Shown piece after piece: positions 53,572 through 63,658 of a stretch of DNA of 64,000 nt. Source of the DNA: Deinococcus deserti VCD115 (lineage in GTDB: Bacteria > Deinococcota > Deinococci > Deinococcales > Deinococcaceae). Positions within the stretch are counted from its first letter, which is position 1. Each line of letters begins with the position of its first letter. A model generated the notes under the pieces. That model saw nothing but the letters and a program-made list of their open reading frames with translations, ran no database searches and had not been told where the DNA came from. Made by a program: the position numbers and the translations under genes. Where the stretch lies: positions 248,001 to 312,000 of the forward strand of contig NC_012528.1 in NCBI RefSeq assembly GCF_000020685.1, read 5' to 3'.

Positions 53572-54470
53572 TTCTTGACGCCAGGCAGATCAGGCAACGA
53601 ACCACCTATGGTCGGGTGGCCGAGGCCATTGCGGACCTTCTGCGTTCCGACAGTCCCCCCGTGGCGCCCCCCCGGCAGGTGATTCCCTTGCCCTCAGGCG
53701 GCGCCATGCTGGTGATGCCTGTCGCGGATGAGCAGTGTGCTGTGGTCAAGACGGTCACGGTTCACCTGGAAAATGCGCGCTCCGGTCGCCCGGCGATTCA
53801 GGGACAGGTTCTTGTGCTCCATGCCCGGTCTGGAACGTCTCTGGCCCTGCTGGATGGGCCAGCCATCACAGCTCTGCGCACCGCGGCCGTCAGCCTGCTT
53901 GCCGCCCGGACGTGGGGCATCCCAGAGGGGCCTCTCCTGATGATTGGGGCCGGTCAACAGGCGCAGGCTCACCTTGAAGCCCTGACCGAGGGCTTGCCGC
54001 CGCGCGACATCTGGTGCAGTTCAGTCCGCCCCGAAAGCATGAATGCTCTGGTTGCGTGGGGTGACGAACGGGGACTCCGGATCCGGCTGGCTGCGGATCT
54101 GGGGCAGGTCGTACGGGACGCTGCGGTTATCGTGACAGCAACGACGAGCAAGTCACCGGTGATTCCCGACGTGGTGCGTGATGACGTACTGGTCTTGGCT
54201 GTCGGTGCGTTCCGCCCGGATATGCAGGAGATCCCACCAAGCCTGGTCGAGCGGTCAACAATCGTGGTAGATGACCTTGCTGGTGCGCGGCATGAAGCTG
54301 GGGATCTGCTCCAGGCCAGGGTCGATTGGAACACCGTTTTGACGCTTCGTGAGCTGGTACAGAGCGGGGCGCCCGCTCACGGCCCGAGACTGTTTAAGAG
54401 CGTCGGACACGCTTTTTGGGATCTAGCAGCGGCCAAACTGTGTCTGTCCCCCGCCGCACGGCCTCTTTGA
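53565..54470 (+). CDS. Ornithine cyclodeaminase/mu-crystallin family protein
   Basis: 301 residues. Substrate-binding part: PPRQVIPLPSGGAMLVMPVA, VVKTVTVHLENARSG (Lys conserved in the active site) and LDGPAITALRTAAVSLLAAR. NAD-binding Rossmann: LLMIGAGQQAQAHLEALTEG. Then VTATTSKSPVIPDVVRDD and DDLAGARHEAGDLLQA. Family members include ornithine cyclodeaminase (ornithine to proline), alanine dehydrogenase and delta1-pyrroline-2-carboxylate reductase. At ~300 residues it fits the reductase or general group at least as well. No linked pathway genes. A small upstream frame may couple its translation. Confidence 0.85.
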   Translation: MLILDARQIRQRTTYGRVAEAIADLLRSDSPPVAPPRQVIPLPSGGAMLVMPVADEQCAVVKTVTVHLENARSGRPAIQGQVLVLHARSGTSLALLDGPAITALRTAAVSLLAARTWGIPEGPLLMIGAGQQAQAHLEALTEGLPPRDIWCSSVRPESMNALVAWGDERGLRIRLAADLGQVVRDAAVIVTATTSKSPVIPDVVRDDVLVLAVGAFRPDMQEIPPSLVERSTIVVDDLAGARHEAGDLLQARVDWNTVLTLRELVQSGAPAHGPRLFKSVGHAFWDLAAAKLCLSPAARPL

Positions 54471-55029
54471 AGCCACTCGGACTTGGCTCCAGCTGAGAAT
54501 CACAGCTGGAGCAAGTAGATGTACGGCCAGGGTCTGGCATTTGAATCGAGAACCGGGAAATGTTCGAATATTGATGCACCCAGGAACAGAGGTGAGCTAT
54601 CAAATTAGACCCACTTAGAGAAGCTGCGCGCAAACCATTCTCAGGGAAGTGCGTTCGTAGAGCTATCAGAATTTCAAAGACAAAATCAGCCTTGGCCTCT
54701 AAACAGTGAATATTATTCACAAGCCGGGCAGCAAAATTGCTGACGTCATCGTATTTTTCTGGAGAAACAGACAGTAACCCTTCTGTTGACCACAAGATCA
54801 TGACACTGGATAGAAAGAAGGCCCAGATCATTCAGATCAAGATGGTGAATCTGCCCAGAATTTGAGTGAGGGATGTGCTCATTGCAGGCCAGCTAAGGAA
54901 GCACAAAGTCTCCATACAGAAGAAATAAGCTTCTGCCACACTCCGCACTTCTTCTGATGTGTTTAGCCGCCGAACGCCAACAGGTGTTTGCGGAAAAATA
55001 TCAGCACTGTCCTGAAACTGTCAGTGGCG
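54471..55029. other. AT-richer stretch with one doubtful frame
   Basis: A minus-strand frame at 54394-54831 overlaps the cyclodeaminase end; its start (IWAFFLSSVMILWSTEGLLS) resembles a membrane segment, but the tail is antisense to a real gene. I regard it as a possible truncated foreign gene at most. The base composition is clearly lower in GC than the flanks, suggesting acquired DNA. Confidence 0.3.
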
Positions 55030-57864
55030 TCACCGGAACTGCGCGGTGACCTTCGCTGCGGGCAGGGTGAAATGGAACGCTGCTCCTTCACCTTCCGTCG
55101 ACTCGACCCAGATTCGCCCGTCCTGCTCTTCAATACTTTTCCTGACAATCGCCAGGCCCAGGCCACTTCCCGGATACACGCTGGCAGCATGAAGTCGATG
55201 GAAAACCTCAAAAATCTGGTCGAAGTAGGCGGGGGCAATACCAATTCCATTGTCTTTCACCGTGAAGTGAACGAAGGCCCTTTCTTGAATGGCCGAGACA
55301 CGGACCCGGGGGGCACGACCTGTCGGCTGGAACTTCAGCGCGTTCCCAACGAGATTCTGTAGGATCTGCCGAAACAGCGTCTCGTCGGCTTTCACCCAGG
55401 GAAGGTGCCCGACGCTCACGTGCGCGTTGCGCGCCTGAATGGTCGCGTCCAGGTTTGCCAGGACATCCTGCATCACCAGGTGAGCATTGACGTCCGTCAC
55501 CCTCCGCTGCTGCCCCAACTGGGCGTATGCCAGCAGGTCATCAATCAATGCGTCCATGCGGTTGGCCGCTTCAACGGTGAAGGAAATCATCCGATCGGCT
55601 TTCTCGTCCAACTGCCCGCCGTACCGCCGCTGGAGAAGTTGCAGTTGGGAGCCGATGGTTCGCAGGGGCGCCTTGAGGTCGTGGGATGCCACGGCCGCAA
55701 AGCGCGTGAGTTCAGCATTGCTTCGCTTCAGATCCTGCGTGACCCGTTCTACAGCCTGCTCCGCTTCCCGCTGCGCGGTCACGTCATGAAGCGCGACGAC
55801 TGCACCCAGCTTCTCTCCACCAGGTCCAAAAATGGCACTGCCGCTGGCGGTCACATACCTTCGGGGCGCTCTCTCAGGAGCGATGACTATAGGCTGGTCA
55901 CGCACCTGTTCGCCCGAAAGGGCGCGGTATAACGGCACCTCTTCCACGGACAGCGGCGTGAGACCGTCGAGCTGGTACAGGCCGAAGTGCGCGGGCCATT
56001 CGATGGGGCGAAGCGGCGCGGCGGGCAAGCCAAAAAACCGCGTAGAGGCGTCGTTGAACAGATTCACCTGGCCGTGAGCGTCACAGGCGACGATGCCTTC
56101 GGCCAGACTTTCAAGCAGCGCACGCAGGAAGCGGCGCTCCTGTTCCAGGTCTCGGGTACGGTCCCGCACCCGCGTTTCGAGCTCCAGGTTCAGACGGTGA
56201 AGCTCCGCCTCCGCCAGCTTGCGTTCCGTGATGTTTGAAATGACCGCAATGATGTACTGTGGCTCGCCGGTCTCAGAGCGCACGACGGTGACCCCTGAAT
56301 TGGACCAGACTATCGTGCCGTCACCACGCACGTATCGTTTTTCGAGAGTAGTGGCTGCGACCTCTCCGGAAAGGACCCGTCCTAACGCAGCAAACGTGTC
56401 GTTCAGATCATCCGGATGCGTCACGTCCTTTACGCTCATGCCAGCAAGCTGCTCCTGGGAGTACCCCAGGAAGGCCGCCGCAGCTGGATTCACATCGATG
56501 AACGTTCCGTCCAGAGAAATCCGGGTTACGCCGGCAATGGTGTATTCGACCAGGGCACGGTAACGTTCCTCACGCTCACGAAGCTGCATCTCCGCTTCAT
56601 GTCGTTCAGTGACGTCCTCGTGCGTGCCGATCCATTCGACCAGTTGACCGTTATCGCTGAGCACAGGGGTGGCGCGCGCCTGCATGAAACGGTACTGGCC
56701 ATCGTGACGGCGCAGGCGGTGCTGCACCTCGTACAGGCACTGGGTCTCTACCGCCCGCATCCACGCTTGCAGGACGTCCTTACGGTCGTCTGGGTGAATG
56801 GCATCCAGCCAGCCCCGACCGAGCTGCTGCTCCGCGTTTTGCCCGGTAAAGCGGCTCCAGGATGGCTGCTCGCCTGGGAACTCGCCGTGTGGAGTACAGC
56901 TCCAGACGATCTGGGCGCTGGCTTGAACGAGCGACTGGAAGCGCCGCTCATTCATCCGGGCATCCTGTTTCAGCTGTGTATTGTCGAGGGCGCTGGCGGC
57001 CTGTGCCGCAATGATGGTAGCGAGCCGCTCTGATCGTCCGTTGAAGATGCCTGGTCGTTCATGACTGAAAAAGAACCGGCCAATGACTTCACCGGAGCGG
57101 GAAATGGCGGGAATGGCAAGAAAACTGCGCACTGCCAGGGACCCCTGAGGCATCGCCTCACACGCGGGGGCACGACCGAACCGTGCGTCCTGGGTGATGT
57201 CGTCGGCGCGCAAAATGCCCCGGTCGTCGACCTTTGGTGCGAACGCCGAGGCCATGTGGTGCAAAGGAGAGTTGACAAAAGTATCTTTCGGAACGCCCGA
57301 CAGGGAGTACTGGGGAAGCTGTTCGCCCCGCTGATCCTTGAGGGTGTAGATGAATACGCCGCACTGAGCGCAGGTCAGCCTGACAGCTGCGTCCGTCACG
57401 GTCTGAGCAAGCCCTTCCTCGTCGAGCTGCGCAGAAATGGCCTCGTTTATCTGATCGAGTGCCGTCAGCAGCTCATGGTGCTCAACGTCATCCGTCTGGA
57501 GCGGCGTGAGGGTGACAAGCCATTGGTCATCGAAACCGGTGAGGTAGGAAAACTGAGCCTGCGCGAGGACGCAGTCGTTCCCCTGTTCAAGGGGCAGCTG
57601 AAGCTCAAGTGCGAAGGGGGCCCGTGTGTCCTGCGCGTGACGCCATGCGTGTGCACCTGCGTCCTGCTGGTGTGCCCCAAGGAACTCCGTGAAGTGCTGG
57701 CGGAGTACGGGCATCTCTGGTAGACGAAGTTGCACTTGATAGGCCTTATTGGCAAAAATGATTGTTCCCTGGCCATCTAGGATCCAGGTAGGGGACGGGA
57801 GAGCATCGAGGAGTGTGCCCTGCAGCGGCTCGAATCCAGAGCGATTCGAGGAAGGGATCAACAT
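55030..57864 (-). CDS. Multi-sensor histidine kinase (PAS-GAF-PAS-PAS-PAS-HisKA-HATPase)
   Basis: 944 residues, no membrane span, so cytoplasmic. Domains in order: PAS at about 15-125 (LDALPSPTWILDGQGTIIFA), GAF at 140-298 (GRFFFSHERPGIFNGRSERL), PAS at 305-425 (WLDAIHPDDRKDVLQAW), PAS at 435-555 (VNPAAAAFLGYSQEQLAGMS), a coiled linker, and PAS at 590-705 (SLAEGIVACDAHGQVNLFND). HisKA carries the phosphorylated His in VASHDLKAPLRTIGSQ (about 730). HATPase follows with VGNALKF, DNGIGI and GSGLGLAIV, all intact. The C-terminal part resembles phytochrome-type kinases, whose partners are REC-only regulators like the two in this window. No regulator is adjacent. Confidence 0.93.
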   Translation of the reverse strand: MLIPSSNRSGFEPLQGTLLDALPSPTWILDGQGTIIFANKAYQVQLRLPEMPVLRQHFTEFLGAHQQDAGAHAWRHAQDTRAPFALELQLPLEQGNDCVLAQAQFSYLTGFDDQWLVTLTPLQTDDVEHHELLTALDQINEAISAQLDEEGLAQTVTDAAVRLTCAQCGVFIYTLKDQRGEQLPQYSLSGVPKDTFVNSPLHHMASAFAPKVDDRGILRADDITQDARFGRAPACEAMPQGSLAVRSFLAIPAISRSGEVIGRFFFSHERPGIFNGRSERLATIIAAQAASALDNTQLKQDARMNERRFQSLVQASAQIVWSCTPHGEFPGEQPSWSRFTGQNAEQQLGRGWLDAIHPDDRKDVLQAWMRAVETQCLYEVQHRLRRHDGQYRFMQARATPVLSDNGQLVEWIGTHEDVTERHEAEMQLREREERYRALVEYTIAGVTRISLDGTFIDVNPAAAAFLGYSQEQLAGMSVKDVTHPDDLNDTFAALGRVLSGEVAATTLEKRYVRGDGTIVWSNSGVTVVRSETGEPQYIIAVISNITERKLAEAELHRLNLELETRVRDRTRDLEQERRFLRALLESLAEGIVACDAHGQVNLFNDASTRFFGLPAAPLRPIEWPAHFGLYQLDGLTPLSVEEVPLYRALSGEQVRDQPIVIAPERAPRRYVTASGSAIFGPGGEKLGAVVALHDVTAQREAEQAVERVTQDLKRSNAELTRFAAVASHDLKAPLRTIGSQLQLLQRRYGGQLDEKADRMISFTVEAANRMDALIDDLLAYAQLGQQRRVTDVNAHLVMQDVLANLDATIQARNAHVSVGHLPWVKADETLFRQILQNLVGNALKFQPTGRAPRVRVSAIQERAFVHFTVKDNGIGIAPAYFDQIFEVFHRLHAASVYPGSGLGLAIVRKSIEEQDGRIWVESTEGEGAAFHFTLPAAKVTAQFR

Positions 57865-58044
57865 GCAGGCACTATTCCAGACTTTATGTCCGGAATGAAG
57901 ACACCATCCATTAGATAAGGAGTCGTTATTGCATACCTACCGATTCTTAAACCTCCTATCTATTCTGCGCGCTACAGAGGGTGGATCAGCTGCTGGCAGG
58001 CGCAGTGCACTGCAGCGAAGCGGTCATCACAGATGACGGTTTCC

Positions 58045-58986
58045 CTAGTGGCTGAGCACTTCCTCAGGATGGCGAGTCGGGTCTGTCCAACCAGGCCGGA
58101 CAGCGGGATCATTCGCCACGAAAAGGTTGCCGGCTTTGGCCAACCCCTCAAAGCGCTGCAGGTTCCTTAGGCTGTCTTCGGGCAACCGGAGTGCTGTGGC
58201 GTCAATCAACAGACTGGCAAGCATCATCATGGAAGCTGGGACCGCTGTGGTCGGGGTGTTGCTGACGGGGACCACCAGGGTCTCGGTGACGCCCTCCGTA
58301 AAGATCAGTCCCGAGGGATCGGTGACGAGGATGACCTGTACGTCGCGCTGCTGCAGAAGACCGAGCATCCGGGCCAGGTCCCCTGTCATTCGCGGGACGC
58401 TGAACAGCAGCGCACAATCGCCAGCACTGTAGTGAACAGCCTGCGTGAACAGTGAAGCGTTAAATTCTGTCGCGCACTGGACCTGGGGACGCAGGCGCGA
58501 GAGGTACAGATGCGTATGGACTGCCAGGGAAGTACTGGCTGCGCATCCAGCCACCAGAACACTTCTGGATTGGGTCAGCAGTTCAACACTCCTGTGAAAT
58601 GCCTTGGTTTCAACCAACGATTGCAGGCTGCGCAGGTGGAGAATCTCCTGGTTGATAAGGCTGGCAAGACCGCCGTTCCCTTCGCTGTGCCGGAACCGCT
58701 CCAGCGGGATGTTCATGTGCAACTCGTCAAGCACCATTCTGCCGAGTGCATCGGTGAAGGCGGCATAAGAGGAGAAACCCAGCCGCGACGCAAACCGCGT
58801 CACAGTGGACTGACTGGTGCCTGCCGCCTGCGCCAGGGCAGTCGTCGTCAGCATAGGGAGCTCAGCGGCGTGTTGAAGGATGTAAAGAGCGAGCCGCCTC
58901 TGGGCGCCAGAAAATTCTGGCAGCTCGGACTGAAGAAATTGGCGAAAACCGTTCAGATTTATGAAGCCTGGTCTTGACGTTGACAT
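58045..58986 (-). CDS. RpiR-family transcriptional regulator (HTH-SIS)
   Basis: 313 residues. N-terminal RpiR helix-turn-helix (about 20-90): LTTTALAQAAGTSQSTVTRF then ASRLGFSSYAAFTDALG. C-terminal SIS domain (about 130-290): VLVAGCAASTSLAVHTHLYL and GDCALLFSVPRMTGDLARML, usually a phosphosugar-binding fold. It is divergent from the DUF1028/peptide importer operon 280 bp away, its likely target. RpiR proteins usually sense sugar phosphates; control of a peptide-type importer is less usual, though known for MurR-like links to cell-wall peptide/sugar use. Confidence 0.9.
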   Translation of the reverse strand: MSTSRPGFINLNGFRQFLQSELPEFSGAQRRLALYILQHAAELPMLTTTALAQAAGTSQSTVTRFASRLGFSSYAAFTDALGRMVLDELHMNIPLERFRHSEGNGGLASLINQEILHLRSLQSLVETKAFHRSVELLTQSRSVLVAGCAASTSLAVHTHLYLSRLRPQVQCATEFNASLFTQAVHYSAGDCALLFSVPRMTGDLARMLGLLQQRDVQVILVTDPSGLIFTEGVTETLVVPVSNTPTTAVPASMMMLASLLIDATALRLPEDSLRNLQRFEGLAKAGNLFVANDPAVRPGWTDPTRHPEEVLSH

Positions 58987-59265
58987 CGATTGACTCCTGA
59001 CGCATTCTATTCATGTTCAGCCAACTTGAATCGTTTCATCCATCGCCGCACCGAGAGAAGGGGGATACCTTGCTCCAGTTCTACCGTGGATAGCCGCATG
59101 CTTGAGATTTCTGAGACTCGTTATGGAAGCAGGGGAACAGTGCATCACGCTCACGCCCGGCCCGCTCTACTTCCTTCATGCGTCACCACCGATGGTCCGG
59201 TCCACCCCGGGACCTTCCTGCGGTGAAGCAGAGTTCCGTTCGCCTGAACGGGTGAGGGGTTAGCC

Positions 59266-60012
59266 GTGATCAAGCTCAATACCTTTTCGATCACCGCACG
59301 ATGTGAGCACACCGGACAGCTTGGCGTGGCGGTCTCGACGGCCATCCCCTGTGTAGGAATGCTCTGCCCGTTCGTGCAATCCGGCGTTGGTGCCATCGCT
59401 ACGCAATCTTTCGTAAATCCGTACCTCGGCATCTGGGGGCTGGAGAACCTGGCGCAAGGTCACTCCGCGGAGGCCACGCTGAAAAAGCTCAGTGACCGTG
59501 ACGACGGCTTTGATCTGCGCCAGATCGCCATTGTCGATGCCAACGGCGAGTCAGCAGCCTTTTCCGGGAATCAGTGTGACGGCTGGTATGGGCACCTGAC
59601 CGGACGAAACTATGCCGTCGCCGGCAACATGCTCACTGGCCCAGAGACGCTTGAAGCCATGCAGGCCTCGTTTTGCCAGGACATGGCGTTGCCGCTTGCT
59701 GAACGCCTGGTTCACGCGCTGGCTGCGGGCCAACGGGCCGGCGGAGATAAGCGTGGGAAGCAGTCGGCAGCGCTGAGAGTGTTCAGTACCGAACAGTATC
59801 CACTTGTGGACCTGCGTGTAGATGACCACCCTGACCCTGTGTCTGAACTGGACCGGATCTACCGGGTCGTGGAGCGTCAGCTGCTGCCTTTGATGGACCT
59901 GCTTCCCAGCCGCGCTTATCCAGCCGGGCGGCTCGACCTGGACGAAGCGCGCAGGCGCAATCTGGTACAGGCATCAACGGCTCCACCACTGAGCCCTACC
60001 AACACCACCTGA
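59266..60012 (+). CDS. DUF1028 (Ntn-hydrolase-superfamily) protein
   Basis: 248 residues from a GTG at 59266 with GAGGGG upstream. The start NTFSITARCEHTGQLGVAVS and SGVGAIATQSFVNPYLGIWG are the DUF1028 signature, followed by AIVDANGESAAFSGNQCDGW and YAVAGNMLTGPETLEAM. The C-terminus carries an RVDDHPDPVSELDRIYRV segment, common in this family. DUF1028 has the Ntn-hydrolase fold, and members often sit beside peptide importers and peptidases, suggesting peptide or amide hydrolysis; activity is not proven. It is the first gene of the operon with a peptide ABC importer. Confidence 0.9.
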   Translation: MIKLNTFSITARCEHTGQLGVAVSTAIPCVGMLCPFVQSGVGAIATQSFVNPYLGIWGLENLAQGHSAEATLKKLSDRDDGFDLRQIAIVDANGESAAFSGNQCDGWYGHLTGRNYAVAGNMLTGPETLEAMQASFCQDMALPLAERLVHALAAGQRAGGDKRGKQSAALRVFSTEQYPLVDLRVDDHPDPVSELDRIYRVVERQLLPLMDLLPSRAYPAGRLDLDEARRRNLVQASTAPPLSPTNTT

Positions 60013-60134
60013 AAGCCGGGTGATTGTGCCGGCCTGGTCCGGTTTTCAGCTTCACCCGACATCATTCCTGGCGCAGTCCGTTCAAGCTTTTCCTTCATCC
60101 ACCCAGCGATTCCTACAGAGTGACAAGGAGTGTT

Positions 60135-61646
60135 ATGCGCCATAACCGTATGATCGGATTTGCTCTCACCATCCTGCTCAGCGGTCTCAGTGTCAGCGAC
60201 GCGCAGACCCGGGGCGGAACCCTCCGCGTCGGTGGGCAGGCAGATATTGTCGGCCTGGACCCTCACACGGTGTCTGCAGCCTCTTCCGCCTGGGTGGCCG
60301 AGCAGATCTATGACTCGTTGCTTACCGTGACGCCCACCGGCGAGCCCGCCCCGTCCATCGCGCAGAAGTGGACTGTGTCGTCCGACGGGCGGACCTATAC
60401 CTTCAACCTGCGCCCTAACGTGAAATTTTCCGATGGTAAGGCGCTGACCTCCAAGGACGTGGTGTACTCGCTGAAGCGCATCACTGACCCCAAGACTGCC
60501 TCTCCACGCCAGAACGATCTTGGAAAAATTGCCTCCATTACTGCACCGAACGCCACGACGGTTGTCATCAAGCTCAAAGAGCCCTTTGCTCCGTTCCTGA
60601 CGAAGGTCGGTGGCTCGCTGATGGGCATCATGCCCAGCGGCTATGCCGAGGCCAATGACGTCAACAAAAAGCCGATGGGCTCAGGACCGTTCAAGTACGC
60701 CGCCTGGGTGCCGGGAGACAGCGTCACCCTGGAGCGCAACCCCCACTATTGGGAGGCTGGCAAACCGTATCTGGACAAGGTCATCTTCAAAGCTCTCAAG
60801 GATGACGTTACCCGGATCACCAACGTGCAGACCGGCACTGTGGACCTCGCGCTCAGCGTGCCGCAGAACCAGGTCGATACCCTCAAGAAGTCCTCGAGCA
60901 TCAAGCTCGTCGGAGGTGCCGGCACCTGGTACGACTATCTGGGCCTGAATCTCACCAAGAAACCGTTTGGCACCCTCAAGGTGCGCCAGGCCATCTCGCT
61001 GGCCTTGAACCGTGACGTTATTGTCCGGACCGCTCTGTTCGGCAAGGGCACGCCAATAAACTGCGGACCGATTCCGCCGTCGCACTGGGCGTATGCCGAC
61101 TGCAAGGTCCAGGTGGCCAACCAGGCGCGGGCAAAGCAGTTGCTCAGCGAGGCAGGCTTTGCGAATGGTTTTGATATGACCATCAAGGTGGGGGCCGACT
61201 ACAAGTCGCAGGTCAATATCGCTCAATCCATTCAGGCGCAACTCAAACCTCTCAAGATCAACGTCAAGGTCATGCCGATGGAGTGGGGCTCGTTCCTGAA
61301 CGATTTCAATAAGAAAAATTTCGACGCGGTGGTGCTCGGCTGGATCGGCTCGGTGGACCCCGACGATTACCTGTACTACCAGTTCCGCTCCGGCGAGAAG
61401 TTTAACGCTCAGGGCTTCTCAGACAAGACCGTCGACCAGCTGCTTGACCAGGGCCGGCGCACCGTTGATAAGGCCAAGCGGCGGGAAATCTACCGTAAGG
61501 CGCAGCAGCGCATTGCAGAGCAGGTTGGCTACGTCTTCCTGCACATCAACGACCAGTACGAAGCGTTCCGGCCGAATGTCCAGGGCTACGTGCACTACTC
61601 GACCGGCTCGCTCGAATCCCTGAAAGACACCTTCCTCAAGAAGTAA
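60135..61646 (+). CDS. Peptide-type ABC substrate-binding protein (SBP family 5)
   Basis: 503 residues from the ATG at 60135, with AAGGAG eight bases upstream; the open frame to 60024 is not needed. Signal peptide MIGFALTILLSGLSVSDA, then GGTLRVGGQADIVGLDPHTV, FNLRPNVKFSDGKALTSKDV (family 5 motif), GSGPFKYAAWVPGDSVTLER followed by NPHYWE. It probably binds dipeptides, oligopeptides or glutathione-like compounds for the two permeases that follow. The linked DUF1028 protein suggests use of the cargo after or during uptake. Confidence 0.92.
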   Translation: MRHNRMIGFALTILLSGLSVSDAQTRGGTLRVGGQADIVGLDPHTVSAASSAWVAEQIYDSLLTVTPTGEPAPSIAQKWTVSSDGRTYTFNLRPNVKFSDGKALTSKDVVYSLKRITDPKTASPRQNDLGKIASITAPNATTVVIKLKEPFAPFLTKVGGSLMGIMPSGYAEANDVNKKPMGSGPFKYAAWVPGDSVTLERNPHYWEAGKPYLDKVIFKALKDDVTRITNVQTGTVDLALSVPQNQVDTLKKSSSIKLVGGAGTWYDYLGLNLTKKPFGTLKVRQAISLALNRDVIVRTALFGKGTPINCGPIPPSHWAYADCKVQVANQARAKQLLSEAGFANGFDMTIKVGADYKSQVNIAQSIQAQLKPLKINVKVMPMEWGSFLNDFNKKNFDAVVLGWIGSVDPDDYLYYQFRSGEKFNAQGFSDKTVDQLLDQGRRTVDKAKRREIYRKAQQRIAEQVGYVFLHINDQYEAFRPNVQGYVHYSTGSLESLKDTFLKK

Positions 61647-61659
61647 CCTGGCTTCCCGC

Positions 61660-62604
61660 GTGCTCGTCTTTGCCTTCAAACGTCTGGTGTCCGTGATTCC
61701 CATCTTGCTGGGAATCACGGTCATCGCTTACTTCCTGACCCGCACCATTCCTGGTGATGTCGTTGCAGTGATGCTGGGCACCAACGCCGACCCTGAGGTC
61801 GCGGCTCAGTTGAGGCGGAACCTGCGTCTGGACCAGCCAATCATCGTCGGGTACTTCGACTGGCTGGCTGCCCTGTTGCGCGGGGACCTGGGGGAATCTA
61901 TCCGTTCCGGCCTGCCCATCGGTCAGGACCTGATGACCCGGTTCGGCCGCACCGCGCAGCTCACCCTGGCTGCCATTGTTCTGGCCACTGCACTGAGTAT
62001 TCCGCTTGGCATCCTGGCTGCCGTCCGGCGCAACCGGGCTGCGGACCAGGTCATCAGCATCACCGCCCTGCTCGGCATCTCCGTGCCTGACTTCTGGTTG
62101 GGTACGCTGCTGATTTTGTTTTTCGCACTCAAACTTGGCTGGCTGCCACCAGCCGGGTACGCCTCACCGTCGGAAGATCCGGCGCTGTTTCTCAAATTGC
62201 TGATTCTTCCAACCATCACGCTTGCGTTTCAGGTCATGGGTATCCTGACTCGCTTCACCCGCGGCGCCATGCTGGAAGTACTCAACCAGGATTTCGTCCG
62301 CACGGCGCGCGCCAAAGGGGTTGCCGAACGGGCCGTACTCTACCGCCACGCCCTGCGCAACGCCCTGATTCCTGTGATTACCGTGATTGGCCTGAACATC
62401 GGCTTCCTGCTCAGCGGGACCATTCTCGTAGAGACGATCTTTGGCTGGCCGGGCGTCGGCAGTCTCGCAGTGACGGCGATCAACCAGCGCGACTATCCGG
62501 TGGTCCAGGCCTGCGTCATGCTGTTCGCGCTGACCTTCACGGTCGTCAATCTTGTTGTGGACCTGCTTTACGGCGTGATCGACGCAAGGATTCGCTATTC
62601 ATGA
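61660..62604 (+). CDS. Peptide ABC transporter permease, DppB-type
   Basis: 314 residues from a GTG at 61660, 13 bases after the binding-protein stop. Six membrane spans; first one SVIPILLGITVIAYFLTRTI. Family blocks: AAQLRRNLRLDQPIIVGYFD, LRGDLGESIRSGLPI, HALRNALIPVITVIGLNIG and GTILVETIFGWPGVGSLAVT. It pairs with the DppC-type permease whose ATG overlaps its stop by 4 bp. Confidence 0.92.
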   Translation: MLVFAFKRLVSVIPILLGITVIAYFLTRTIPGDVVAVMLGTNADPEVAAQLRRNLRLDQPIIVGYFDWLAALLRGDLGESIRSGLPIGQDLMTRFGRTAQLTLAAIVLATALSIPLGILAAVRRNRAADQVISITALLGISVPDFWLGTLLILFFALKLGWLPPAGYASPSEDPALFLKLLILPTITLAFQVMGILTRFTRGAMLEVLNQDFVRTARAKGVAERAVLYRHALRNALIPVITVIGLNIGFLLSGTILVETIFGWPGVGSLAVTAINQRDYPVVQACVMLFALTFTVVNLVVDLLYGVIDARIRYS

Positions 62605-63485
62605 CCCCCATCAATGCCACCCCTGCTGCACCCCCCCGTCTTTCCGACCGGCGGCGTTTCCTCCGCAAGTATCTGCAGAACCGGTCACTGATGGTAGGCA
62701 CCGTGATTTTGCTGATTATGGCTCTGTGCGCGCTGCTGGCCCCCTGGCTCGCCCCATATGATCCGGCCGAACAGTACACCGACTACGCGCTGCAGGGGCC
62801 ATCGCCCCAGTTTCCGCTGGGTACCGATATGTTCGGCCGCGATCAACTGAGCCGGATCATCTATGGCACGCGCCTGTCGTTCGTGGTGAGCAGCGTCTCG
62901 GTGGGCATTGCGCTGGTTCTCGGAACGTTGCTGGGACTGATTGCCGTCACCGCGCGGGGCTGGGTCGACAACGTCATCATGCGCGTGATGGACGTCCTGT
63001 TTGCCTTCCCGTTTCTGCTGCTGGTCATCGCCATCATGGCGGCGTTCGGAACCAGCCTGACCAACGCCATGATCGCCATCGGCATCGTGTATACGCCCTC
63101 GTTCGCCCGGGTCACGCGCGCAGCAGCCCTGAACGTCATGGAGCAGCTGTATATCGAAGCCAGCCACAGCTTGGGGGCCAGCCGGTCGCGGCTGATTTTC
63201 CGGCACATCCTGCCCAACATCCAGGGACCACTCATCATTCAGACCACGCTTTCGCTGGCATTCGCCATCCTGGCGGAAGCGGCGCTGTCCTTTCTCGGTC
63301 TGGGTGCTCAGCCCCCGGCGCCGTCCTGGGGCCTGATGCTGAACGAGGGAAGGGATTTCTTCAATATGGCGGACTGGCTGGCGATCTTCCCTGGCCTGGC
63401 CATCACCGTGGCGGTGCTGGGCTTTAATCTGCTTGGTGACGGCCTGCGTGATCTTCTTGACCCCCGGTCCCACAGAGAAAACTGA
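62601..63485 (+). CDS. Peptide ABC transporter permease, DppC-type
   Basis: 294 residues; ATG overlaps the DppB stop (ATGA). N-terminal OppC-type segment (FLRKYLQNRSLMVGTVILLI), then FPLGTDMFGRDQLSRIIYGT and the EAA loop IEASHSLGASRSRLIFRHIL, then ALSFLGLGAQPPAPSWGLML. These are standard OppC/DppC marks. The ATPase genes (DppD/DppF type) do not follow in the remaining 515 bp, so they lie beyond the window or elsewhere. Confidence 0.92.
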   Translation: MTPINATPAAPPRLSDRRRFLRKYLQNRSLMVGTVILLIMALCALLAPWLAPYDPAEQYTDYALQGPSPQFPLGTDMFGRDQLSRIIYGTRLSFVVSSVSVGIALVLGTLLGLIAVTARGWVDNVIMRVMDVLFAFPFLLLVIAIMAAFGTSLTNAMIAIGIVYTPSFARVTRAAALNVMEQLYIEASHSLGASRSRLIFRHILPNIQGPLIIQTTLSLAFAILAEAALSFLGLGAQPPAPSWGLMLNEGRDFFNMADWLAIFPGLAITVAVLGFNLLGDGLRDLLDPRSHREN

Positions 63486-63658
63486 TCTTGCTCATGGCCT
63501 GAATGCACAGATCGCCGTGTCCGGACATGCCTGACGTTTCAAGTTCTGGGTGGACTCAGCAGCTGGGACTTCGCAGCCCACGTTATCCAGGACACGGTTC
63601 ATGAGGTAGAGCAGCACAACCGTCTGAAACGAACCGAGCATCTACTCTGCTGCATGCT

